From NCBI GenBank assembly GCA_033065855.1, contig JAVXUO010002710.1:1-64000 (forward strand): a DNA stretch of 64,000 bases, in the 5' to 3' direction. The translations under genes were made by a program, and so were the position numbers. This document shows positions 36,898-47,882 of this stretch, piece by piece. The stretch is from Escallonia rubra. Its lineage: Eukaryota > Streptophyta > Magnoliopsida > Escalloniales > Escalloniaceae. Numbering within the stretch: position 1 is the stretch's first letter; every line of letters starts with the position of its first letter. The notes below the pieces were generated by a model, which searched no databases, was not told the DNA's origin, and was given only the letters and a program-made list of their open reading frames with translations.

Positions 36898-38112
36898 GCT
36901 GACAACACAAGAAATTTTTGGTTAAGAACAATCTCAAGTTGAACTGAACAATAAGAGAACGATATGATCAAGTAAAGAAAGAGTAGCATTTTATTTGGTG
37001 AAGTAGTAAGAGAAGAAAATCTCTTTCTTTCATAAGATAATAAGCAGAAGCATCTAAACTTTCACAAGGATAACAAAGCCAAATGTCTACATAACAGAGA
37101 GGCAAGTTTTAGTTCAAAGGGAACTGTAAAACACAATTATTATAAAGGTAATTGTAAGATGACAATGGAATGAGTTTCCACTATAATCTGGAAGCAAATC
37201 GGTTACTAATTTCAAACATAAGTTGTAGCAGATGGCCTAAATGGTAATAAGTGAACAGTACCACGGCCTGGTGTTATGTTCCCCAAGCATATTTACCCGT
37301 AATAGAGAAGTGGCGTGTCACACTAACGAAGATTAGTGCCAGGATATACTAGTGCTAAACTAAAAAAAAGTGCAATGTATTCACAATTGAGGCAAAAAAC
37401 CTAACCTTAATAAGCCGATTCTTATGATGAACATTGAACTCTTGGACATTAATATGAAATCCCCTCCGCAGCACCATTTGGGCGGTAGGTAACCTGCTGT
37501 GTCATCATCATGTCGTTCACTATGTTGTGGTGCTCAACATCTTTCCCATGAAGAATGATCGGAAGCCAGGAGCGATTCTGAGATATAAAATTGATGCGTA
37601 ACTCTGCAGAAAATTGTCGGCAAGACAAAATTTAGTAAATTAGAATTATCGTTGGAAAATACAAACAATGATGATAATAACCCAATGGAAAAGGACCCCA
37701 AATTCATGCTTCATCGTTTCAAGGCTATATCCTATCATAGTAGAAAGCAGATTTGTTGCTTTAATACTTTACAGCAGTACATTCTTAGGTGCAACCAAAA
37801 AGTAGATTGTAAAATAGATGTGAGTTCTAGCTCTTTGAGTCTTTGTTAACATTTGATTGTGTCATCAGACTTATGCTTCATAGCTTCTGCAGAAACCATG
37901 TATCCTACCATTGGTTGGATAAAGATTTTCAAACTGCAAGCAATTACAATCGACAATACCTAACCCAACTATCCCAAATAACTAAACAATTCCTAGAATC
38001 CACATTCAGATTATTTAGATAAACTTTGAAACAGATCATATTACTAACAGTCTCTTACTCACAATCACAATTGCATCTTCAAATCAGAAAAACAAAAACT
38101 GAATACAGAATA

Positions 38113-41015
38113 TTTCCAAGATCTATAGGCAGATAGAACTGCAAGCTTTGCAATCAAAGGTAAGTTTATGTAGTGGATGGCGTATGATAGGTATAAAGCT
38201 TGTTAAGTACTAGAGCTATTAGGGAACGGCCCCAGTGCATATCAAGCTTAAGTGCTTAACACTTATCTCTCGTGCAAGGCCCCAATTACACGAGGGAAGA
38301 CACATCAACGAGGTGTAAATCAAGGTGTACCATTACCAGGCTAACAAACAATAAAAGAAACCACAATTGCATGAAGGTGAGCAAATTGTGAAACTAGACC
38401 CTGGATACCATGTTGAGTTACTAATTGATCTAGTGGCTACGCTATTAGAATTTGGACAAAAAATTTGTTTCATGATTAACAACCTCAGTAACTTGAACCG
38501 GGAAATAGGAATCTACAAGCAAGTACGGAAAATGAGCATGTGGAAATGTGGTGCTTGTTGAGAAAACCAGACATAAGTAGTCAATCTAGCTAAACACATT
38601 GTCAACTGCATGTAACATGGTAAACTTGCACCAGTTACCTTTAATGAACGTCGATACGTCAAGTAGTGCCAAGAGTTGGGGTCTTGTTTTGCCATTTGTA
38701 TATTCTTATCATCTCGGTTGACACCTCTAAATTTCGGATGTCCTGCAAGATATTTAGCAGGTACTATTAAGTTCATGAAAAGAATATAATATTCAAACAT
38801 ATTCATGATTCTTAGGAAAACAGAAATGATACATGATTTGGTAAGACAACGGAAGCATACATGTTGATCTGTGTCAAAATCAAGTTCCAACAGTCCTTGA
38901 CCATCCTCCCAAATATTATATATGATTATTAGTGTTCCATGATCTTTCATCCGATTAAACTGAAAAGAGGAATTAGAAAAACAAGTCAATAACCACTAGT
39001 CAGCATTTGAAAATGAACCAGAGAAGGGCTATGCAATATTAGAATGAGAACAAAAGTGGAAGAGGTAAACGGATAGTTCAGGTTGTGCCAATCCAGACCA
39101 CAGGTATACACCACAGATAATAATAACATGTAGAGTGAACCCAACAGAGGAAGTAAAGCATTTTGACGTTAAGCCACCTGCTCATACCCCATTCAAAGCA
39201 CCATAAGGAAGTCCTATTACAAGCTTCAGGTAGCAGGCATTAACCTGAGATAAAGTTTCCCACAAAATAGTTCCAGTTTGACCAAGAGATAAAGTTCCAA
39301 CGTACTAGTTCCAGTTTGATCAAGAGAGAACGACGGGCTTTCTAGTTTAGAACAACTGAAAGGTATAACAAAGAACCCAACAATAATACCAGGTGAATCG
39401 TGGAAGAGTTTCTACGATATGAAGTATAACATTGATACTTGACATGACTGAAGGATTCCTTTTTCTGCTTCAAAATGGCCTACGTAGATTCAGGAGTGGG
39501 GTAATTGTTGCATGTAATCATATTGCTACCAAAAGAAGCAATTACATATCGAGATTCAGGGTCAAAAAAGGCTGTAAGTGGAAGAACTTATATGTCCCCA
39601 TTTTTCCAGCCAAAAGTAGACGAAATAACAAAGAAACACAGTGGTCGAAGTGCTCAAAATCTGTATGCCCTCCAAGTTTTATACTCTTCGGCCACAGTGA
39701 GCCATCTCATATCAGCTGTCTGATCTAATTTAAAAATCTTGGGATGTCTAGCATTACACATCTGCATATATTCTCAAGGTGCTTATAGGAGAAGCTCTCC
39801 AATTCCACTGCATCAAACCAGAATATTCTTCCTAACACCAGGACTTCCAGAATTTGTAAAGAAATATTAGCTGTCGTAGAAGATCCTCCTCACTTGAAAA
39901 CGGAGACCACTGCACCATTGTGTCCACATTTCTATCCCAGTCACCAGCAGATGATCGTGTTATCTTCTTCCAATCTTGGGCACTTCTTTCGTAGTCAAGC
40001 TATAAATTTGAATAAACAGTACCATAATCAGTATACGAGCATAAGTTGCAATTGGCATGCTTCCAAAAATGCATTTTCAGCTAAACTCAACCGGCTATGG
40101 TCTCGGCCATTGTAGTGTTAACTTAAAGTCAAAAAGTAAAATCGATGGTGCTCTTAATTAAGCCACAAATCAAGGTACCCTCATAGCTTATCCCAAACAT
40201 ACAAGATAGTCGTTGCAATGTATACACCAGATAAAACTTTGAACAAAAACATTTCTTTCTTTAGAAGAACTCAACTCTATGTACCGAGGTCTATGAGCAG
40301 AACAAGGCAATAAATGACAAAACGGACGACCAAAAAGCTCCCTGCATGTTAAACAACTGTTGCAAGAAGAAGCAAGATGGTCTTAAATCTCTTCAAATAA
40401 AGATGGTCTTAATCCCACTAGGGATAAAACCATCTACTGAATCAAGGTTATTAAATTAAATTGCAATCTTAACGAGACTAGCACCGGATTATCTCAAATT
40501 TTCCCTCTGAAAACTCCCTAGAAGAAATCAAGTCCACTTCTTAGGGATCAACTTAGTCATCAGGGAATAGGTAATTCAAGGAATTGTCTTTGACGTTTTT
40601 TTTTTGTGCGTGTATGCGCGCGCGCGTGTGTTAGGTGTATCTTCATTAAACTGGTGCCGTCGAAAAAAATGAAACAGCTAAAGCATGGTCTCGAAAATCA
40701 TAGGCAAAGCTAAATCGGCCACTAAGGAAGTTATCAAAGTCCTCAACTAGTAGTGGAAAATTTCGAGGCTGAGAAGCCCAGAGAAGTCATTGATGCCTTC
40801 CCCGTGTATTCACTGCATACATAGGCAGCAAAGTCTTTTGAAGGTTCTGTCTCTTAATGGTTCCAATGAAAAAAAACATAAATGGTTTACAAATTCCAAT
40901 GAACAGAAGTGTGAAGTGCCAGCAGAAGCAGAGAGTCCAATCCAATTGACCTGCATAATTGTCATTTTGGTTTGGCGATTACTGTTATCCTAGCAAGCAT
41001 TCCATCAAAAGTTAT
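38113..41015. repeat. Large duplicated block (partner at 14427-17105)
   Basis: Direct-orientation partner of the left block, including the two MORC exons at 38.64-38.96 kb and the tail shared with repeat unit B. The segment 39.72-40.38 kb is specific to this copy and includes the MORC exon at 39871-39999. A GCGCGCGCG alternation at 40616-40626 replaces the GTGTGTGT of the 16.7-kb copy. Confidence 0.88.
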
Positions 41016-41294
41016 TGTCATTTTGGTTCGGCGATTATATGTCGTTTGTCTATGATAAAATTCTATATGATAAAAAAAAAAAAGGAGGAAACTTGTGACA
41101 AAATATTCAATTCAGCTTAATGTTCAAGAATACCATAGGTATGTATCCTAGAAAAATAAGTTTCTGGCTAGTTGTTTTTCTTAACTTTGATGGAAAAGAT
41201 GGACTATTTAAAGTTAGTACACTTAACAAGTCTTTACAGGAACTTGTGATTAAAAGTCAAAAACACCCTTAATGTTAATAGATTCTAAAACTGA

Positions 41295-42406
41295 GGCTCT
41301 ATTTGACAATGCTTTAAGTTTTCAATTTTTTTTTTAAGAAAAGTGGAAAGAGTTTTGGTTTTTTTTTTCACCAGTTTAAAAAACTGGTGGACGTTTGAGA
41401 GAGTATATGTTTTCAAAAAACAGAAAAGGTCAAGCGTTTGACATGACAGCTCTTTGGTTTTTTTTTTTTAATATACATTTTCACATAATTAAACACATAT
41501 ATTACAATGTCTTACAAATAATTAAACATAATTCTCCAAATATATTACAATGTCTTACAAATAATTAAACAGATAATTAAACATGTCTTACACATAATTA
41601 AATCTTGCAAACCAAAAATGCGTATACATAAATCTTGTTCCAGTGGGTAAGCACTTCTCTTCTGCTCATCTTTATCATTGCTGGCTTGAAAGGAGACGGA
41701 GACGAATGAGGTGACGGAGACGGAGCACTTCTCTTCTGCTTATTGAATTGACTTACGGAGACGGAGGAGGTGTCGCAGTGGGAGGCTGCGGTGGCAGATC
41801 GGCAGAGGCCGCCACTTTCGGAAGGTACCGATTCTCAGGACTTGGGCGGGAGGTAGGGGTCGTTGACCTTCAGGCCGTCGTAAAGGGACGAAGCGAAGTT
41901 GGTATCGACCACCATCTCAGGCAATTAACGGATAAATGTGCAGAGGAGTAATTGATGGCTTGATTAGTGGAGATGGTGATTGATTGTGTTCATCTTGGAC
42001 CGAAGAGTGACCGGTGGAGGCGGTGATCGCTGGCCGGTGGAGGCGGTGATCGCTGGCCGGTGGAGGCGATGGGCTGTGGAGTCAGTCGGTGGCCGATCGA
42101 GCAAGGTGATGAAAGAGGTGAAGAAACCCTAATTTATGTGGGTTCTATACCCAGCAAAATAAAAATGCGTCTGATGTTGCTAGTGAGGCTCGAAGCCTCA
42201 ATCTCATTAATCCAGCCCTCAACCCCCGTGTGAAAAAACTAGAGAAAAGAGCTCCGAGCTCTGTTTAGAAATGGGCCTTAGTTTTTAAACTCTTGGCCCT
42301 TTTCAAAAAGAGAAACCCAACCAAACACCCCAACTTTCATGGACTTTTGGAAAATTTTAAAACTGGGCAAAAAAAGAGCAAAAAAAAAGGGTTGTCAAAC
42401 GTAGCC
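41295..42406 (-). mobile_element. Deleted PIF/Harbinger derivative
   Basis: An 1112-bp element in inverse orientation to the one at 26.25 kb. Its left 0.35 kb aligns with the inverse of 30590-30928 (GGCTCTATTTG…AATTATGTGAAAATGTATATT). Its right end aligns with the inverse of the Harbinger 5' end (GGCTACGTTTGACAAC…). Flanked by TGA on both sides (41292-41294 and 42407-42409). Both ORFs are lost. The middle has GA/GGTGG-rich sequence with a tandem 'GGCCGGTGGAGGCGGTGATC' (42010-42060). Confidence 0.85.
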
Positions 42407-42409
42407 TGA

Positions 42410-44254
42410 GAAAGGGTAGTTTAAAGAAAGAGATTTAATGTATTGAAAGTACCCCAAAAAAAAAACTTAGTTTTTATAAACAAAGAAAATAAATTAGGTA
42501 ATTTAACGAAAAATTCTTAACATTGTACTCAAAGTCAAAGACACCCGTAAAACAAATCTCAAACTAAAATAGGGTATTTAAAAAGAAAGACATTAGCTAT
42601 TCAACCATGCTTTTATATCTAATATAGACAGTTTGGGTGCACGTGTACGACAATGCGTGGGAATAAAAGAAAGATAAGGAAATTTTTTTCCATGTTTCGC
42701 AGTGAACGTAGATGTTCCTTTCTTGCCAATCCTTCCCGCAAACTTCATACATGGTTGCCATGGATTTTCATTGAAATGCATTTCAAACTAACATGAGCCC
42801 AACTGACATTTTTGCTTCTGGAAAGCCAAACAGAGTACCCTAACCACATGTAACTTTGGGAAAACAAGAAAGATTAGCAGTTGATTAGTTAAACATTTTC
42901 ATCTAATCCATTTGCTCCTATTTTCTCTTATCAAGCATTTGCATTTTCTCTTGACAATTCCTTTTACTTTTATCCCACTGCTTTTTTATTTCGTATTATC
43001 TCCAGAAATCAGAGCACACTATAAGCTTCTCTCAGGTGGAGATCGAGCAGTCTGTTACTGGCTTCCTCTAAAAAAAATATGTGAATGTATAGTGGGTTTT
43101 ATCTTCTACAACAGTAGTTCATCATGCAAATTTTGATATACTTTAGCATGTAGCTTGACCATAATCCGCAATATCATCTATTTTCATGCCTTGTTCCATA
43201 CCCTCACTTTTTCCGTTAAAAAATGCATTAGCGACAAAATATAAATTTCTTAACAACGAATGAGAGTGCGAAAAAGCATAACATGTCGAAATCAGCATTC
43301 CCATCATACTATGAATAGTATTGCGACACTATCCATCAGTACATAATTCCTCGAGCAATATATGCAACACAACAAAAAAAAATGAAAACAATGTGCACTA
43401 TTCATTTAGCTCAATACAATGGCCAAATGGCTTCTGCCTGAACTAAAATTGTCTAGAACTGATTGTTTTTCCTGTTTGCAAATTACTTCTGAGGCTATGC
43501 ATGAGTTACAGAATTAATGACATTTAAATTCACAATACTATGACATTTAAAATTCACAATCAGCGATTCCTGACAAGAAGAAGAAACTAAGCAAACAATT
43601 GTGAAGAACTCATATGTTAAGAGTAAGCTCAGACCTAAGGTAAGAGAAATTTTAAAAGTATATTGTTGCTTTAGACCTACATGAGCAAAAAACAATTCAA
43701 TATTTGTCACGATTGCAAATTAATAGTGAAAGGACATAGAAGTCATGTGTATAAGAAAATGATTTACATCTATATGATGAGTTACGTTCTTGGTATCTTT
43801 GCGTTGCTCCACTTCTAATTATAAATCAAAGAAGTACTTTTACCAGAAGTCAAAAACAGATAAAAAAACAAGTACAATTAGTTGAAGGGATCCAATAAAA
43901 AATTAGTCAAAAGGTCTTGCTAAAAAGTGCCTTTTATAAAAACAAATTGATGCACATACGAGTGCACCTCTCTCATTAGCAATAGCCTATGGTCACTATA
44001 GATGTTTGCTGACATATAATTAGTAAGTTAACAACGTTTTGCTTAAATTTGTTGCTGAAGGTGCGATAAACCTTATTTAACAGCGATTGCTACTGTACTA
44101 ACAAGTTGTACCATCTTTCTACAGGAGGTTGGGTTGCTAGCAAAATTTATCTGTACCATATATCTTAAGCATATGCGTAAACATTTCACGTGTACCAAAA
44201 AGCTACCCACCTCATATAACTAGAATTTGAATTGCACTCAAAAGCTATATTTTT
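42410..44254. other. No gene recognised
   Basis: AT-rich DNA without domain-bearing frames. Frames at 42593-42781, 42912-43136 and 43495-43710 look like chance. Confidence 0.4.
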
Positions 44255-44257
44255 TTA

Positions 44258-45744
44258 AAGGGATAATATGAGTAAACCTCTTGAAGTTAGGGAGTAATTA
44301 CAGTTAACTGCATCAACTTTCACAATGTTATATGTCAGCCAAAATCATAAAGATTCATAAACACATATACCCTTATTTCATACTTTGAGCTTATGTCAAT
44401 ATACGGTATTTTCGAAATGATAATACTATCCTTAAATATGTATGTATGTATATAGAATTACGTAGATACACATTTCTTTCTTTTATCTCATTCTCACCCT
44501 TTCTCTGCAATTTGTATTTGTGCAGCCACACTCCACAGCAAACCAACGTGGCACCACCCACCGTACAACCACCATATTCTCCACAACCAACTACCATGGC
44601 ATCACCTACCACCACCAACCACCAGTACGGAAATGCCTATCAGCCGAGCCCTAGACCAAATCAAGCACCTCCTCTCCCACCTCTACCCACTGCATCAAGT
44701 CATTCGCTGTCCATATCCAAAACCATCCTAACAACACAACTGTCAAGTCCCACATCGACAATACATGAGGTTTGTGATTGGTTCTTATATCTGGTGGGCT
44801 TCTTCTATTCTTGAGCATGCTTTTGGGTTGGACACCAGGTTCAACATGGTATCAGAGCTAGGCCCCTGCCGTCCCATTCGATCCAACGGGACCACCTCTT
44901 ATTTAAGAGAAACACCTCTTATTCCCACGCTTCTCATGAGGGCGGGTGTCAAGTCCCACATCGACAATACATGAGGTTTGAGATTGGTTCTTATATCTGG
45001 TGGGCTTCTCCTACTCTTGAGCATGCTTTTGGGTTGGACACCAGGTTCAACAACAACCATAATTACACACATGCACAGATATGCACGCATAGACTCAATC
45101 ACTCACAAACACGGACCAGACAACATAGTGATGTTACGTGTGTGCAGTGTGTATGTTTGTGCCTGTGTCTGGGTGCATAATCTCACGACCATCCCACCCA
45201 AATCTCCTTCGTTCATCTTAACCTTGTTTGCGGCAGCAGTCCAAGCTCCTCTTGTTAAAGTTCCAATGCGGAAGCCTAACAGGATATTAGCGAGAAGATT
45301 GGGCTCCTGCAGAAGATGTTGCCGTGGGACAATAGGATAAACACGATGACGATGCTGGAGTATGTCAGACCTTGAGGTGCGATTTGGGGTGCATTGGTGA
45401 ATTTGATGGCGGTGCCGGAGGCGGTGGTGCTAGAGTGATGGTGGCCTTTAGGTGGGTGTGGTGGCCGGTATAGTAGTGGACGATGGAAATTGGTCAGCGT
45501 GGCGTTCGTCGTCTGGTTTTATGCCGACTTGCACGGGGGTTGTTTTTATTAAAAGGATATAGAGAAAGGAAAAAGTTGCAAAGGGAAACTCAAAGCAAAC
45601 AAAGAGTTGAACAAGTCATCTTGTAAACTCATTACTTTAATACAGTCCGGTCAAAAGGATGTATTTGATATTTTTTATAGTCGACTGACACGCGTGTAAT
45701 TACCCCTAACTTCAAATGATTTGTTAATATTATCCCTTTCCCAC
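44258..45744. mobile_element. TIR element hosting a TRIM
   Basis: The left end AAAGGGATAATATGAG and the following 'CTTGAAGTTAGGGAGTAATT' are matched by the inverse of the right end (AAAGGGATAATATTAAC … TTTGAAGTTAGGGGTAATT). The TIR is about 50 bp and imperfect. The core is CCACC/GGTGG-rich on either side of the TRIM. TSD unresolved; superfamily not assigned. Confidence 0.6.
44741..45052 (+). mobile_element. TRIM (miniature LTR retrotransposon), complete
   Basis: Two 106-bp LTRs (44741-44846 and 44947-45052), both starting TGTCAAGTCCCACATC and ending GTTCAACA, differ at only about three positions. A 100-bp internal region begins directly with the tRNA-Met primer site TGGTATCAGAGC (44847-44858). 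It ends with the purine stretch TGAGGGCGGG (44937-44946). A 5-bp TSD ACAAC flanks it (44736-44740 and 45053-45057). It has no coding sequence, as expected for a TRIM. Confidence 0.95.
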
Positions 45745-45756
45745 AATATATATATA

Positions 45757-46918
45757 GGGGAAAGAGAATATAAGGCTAGCCTCACACAAGTTGCGTGAGG
45801 CTAGCGATCAAAATTACGTAGTTTTGGTTAAATTTCTTTAAAAAAAAAAATTCTGTGTCTTCTCCACTTTCTTTCTCTCTCCCTTGCTAACTAGCCCACC
45901 CCCATTGCCCAGCACTCTCGCTGCCGCCGCCGGTAGGACCACCGCCATTTTGAACCGCTTCACCCGCCATCACTGCTATACAACCACAAAGAACCACCGT
46001 GATCATTTGAACAATGATCCACCGTATCACAACCGTGACCTCTCAAATTCCGACCCACCACCACCGTGACCCATTGAACCCCAACCAACCACCACTACAG
46101 TATTAGCCTGCCACCACTACACTATCGGCCTACCATCTTTCTTCTCCAATTTAAGGTGCTTCTTCACCGCACGAACCCACCTCCACAGTTAACGACCACC
46201 GGGATTACAGAGACCCACCACCCTCATCGTTGCACAGACACACACAATGCGTCCCCCCACCCCCAATACACACACACTTACTTACCAAATTTATGTGTGT
46301 TTCTTTGAAATTTTATCAATTAAAGTTTACTTTTGAGTTCCACTTTGATGGAGCAATCAAGTTCTCCAATGATTTCAAAATTGATACTGGTGGGCTGAGG
46401 TGCTGCAGATTGTGGCGATCGATTGTGGTGGGTAGTTGGTTCACGGTGGTGGTAGGTGGGGCAATTGGTTGTGGTGGTGGGTGGCTGGGTGAGCGCGGGG
46501 TTGTGGCCGTGATATGGTCGTGGTGGGGTTGTAGCCATGATGATGTGGTGGCGGCAGGACAATTGTCATGCTGTGGTGCTGGTGCGGCTATGGACTTGAT
46601 GTGGTGGTGGCATGGTTGTGGTTATATGCGGCGGTGGCTGGACCGTCGCCCTGCTGTGGTGGTTGTGTGTGGTGTCGGCGGTGGAAATGGAGGGTAGTCG
46701 AGGATGGAAGCTAGTTGGCGACAGAGGCATGCATGGTAGGTGTGATGGTGGCGGTGGCTCGCTGGGGCCAGCCTTTGACGGAGAGAAGGGAAGAGAGAAA
46801 AATAAGCAGAAGGGAGGAAGAAAAAAATTAATTATGTTTGTTTGATCCAAAACTACGTAGTTTTGACCGCTAGCCTCACGCAACTTGCCGTGAGACTAGC
46901 CTTATATTCGTTTTCCCC
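45757..46918. mobile_element. TIR element with a GGT/CCA-rich core, in a TA repeat
   Basis: The left end GGGGAAAGAGAATATAAGG continues for about 70 bp (AGCCTCAC…TTGCGTGAGGCTAGC…ACTACGTAGTTTTGG-like). The inverse of the right end matches it (GGGGAAAACGAATATAAGG…). Both ends abut TATATATA, so the TSD cannot be separated from the repeat. Each TIR itself contains a small palindrome (GCTAGCCTCAC…GTGAGGCTAGC). The core has CCACC tracts at 45.9-46.2 kb and GGTGG tracts at 46.4-46.8 kb. These two arms are partly complementary. No transposase. Confidence 0.8.
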
Positions 46919-46920
46919 GC

Positions 46921-47129
<209 letters not shown>

Positions 47130-47367
47130 GGGAGCTGATCCCTTGACCGCTTAGGCAAAATAGGATATCTTGCCAGCGCGATCTGGCCGTCCATCCCGAA
47201 GGAATGGACGGTCCAGATCACTTTTTTTTGCGGCGCTGTCAGTCGTCCGCTACACAGTCTCGCGGACGGATCTTTTTACCATCTTGCCCTCGCTCACCCG
47301 TCCGCTACACAGTCTAGCGGACGACTGACATTGGGCCAACAAAAAGTGGTCCGCTACACTGTCTAGC
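47130..47367 (+). repeat. MULE left TIR
   Basis: Aligns inversely to 56203-56442. Contains palindromic motif copies starting at about 47246, 47302 and 47351. Confidence 0.92.
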
Positions 47368-47469
47368 GGACGACTGTTTCCGTCAAACCGCCCACTTCCC
47401 CCTGACAGTTGTCACATCAGTCGATGCACGTCTGTTACTTTGTCGTTATCCCAGCGTCCGCAACACAGT

Positions 47470-47882
47470 GTAGCGGACGTTGGCAAGCATTCGAATCCTT
47501 CTAAACTTCTATTCATTCCTTCTTCTCACAATCAAACTATTCCTTCTTCTCACAATCAAACTATTCCTTCTTCTCACGATCAAACCAGCGGCGTTGGCAA
47601 GTAGATCGGCGCAATTTCTTTGCAAGAAATCCTTTAATCGTCTCATCAATCACGTAAGTTCACAAACTAATCCTTACTTTGTTCATAATCTAGAGTTCAT
47701 CTTGCGGCGTTGGCAAGTAGATAGGCACTATGCTAGCGTTTGTCAATGTATATACATATATATTATATATGTGTATTGCGTATTATCTGATCACATGCTA
47801 GCGCTGAATATGCTAGCGTTGTATGTTTGTGAATGTTTACGCTTCCAACCTTGCCCTCTTTCCATTATTTCAGTTGCAAAAA
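47470..47882 (+). promoter_or_regulatory. 5' leader of the PMD-Ulp1 gene
   Basis: Contains a 25-bp direct repeat (ATTCCTTCTTCTCACAATCA, three copies, 47510-47583) and a duplicated 'GCGTTGGCAAGTAGAT' (47592 and 47707). A likely 5'UTR intron starts at GTAAGT (about 47656) and ends at TTTCAG (about 47873), ten bases before the ATG. The promoter would lie in or next to the TIR. Confidence 0.5.

Larger units (their letters stand above)
31642..39999 (-). pseudogene. MORC-family ATPase gene, right copy, 5'-truncated, multiply broken
   Basis: Minus-strand exons, 5' to 3': 39871-39999 (SAGDWDRNVDTMVQWSPFSS); 38861-38959 (IIYNIWEDGQGLLELDFDTD); 38639-38742 (RGVNRDDKNIQMAKQDPNSW); 37406-37603 (SYASILYLRI … NVHHKNRLIK); 35916-35968 (FWRLWNPAGSSGRGVIG); 35698-35809 (VLEANFVEPAHDKQGFERT); 32739-32833 (YALDRLRKENCELKER); 32563-32650 (LKKKEEDILGDLLHDLQSER); 31834-32015 (EQETLIDIFSEERAGR, coiled coil); 31642-31734 (ATNTIQGLVEKVRLPEKMKS, stop). 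Defects: donor CT for GT after 39871; +2 bp in the RGVNRD exon; a one-base loss and missing residues in the SYASIL exon; an extra T in the FWRLWN exon; nonsense TAA and an aberrant repeat with stops in the coiled-coil exon. The ATPase N-terminus is absent. A LINE and two hAT elements lie in or beside its introns. Confidence 0.85.

Noticed and set aside
39432-39728. 98-codon frame also present at about 15.8 kb
   Set aside because: Shared only because the region is duplicated. It lies antisense to and between MORC exons, differs by frameshifts, and has no domain.
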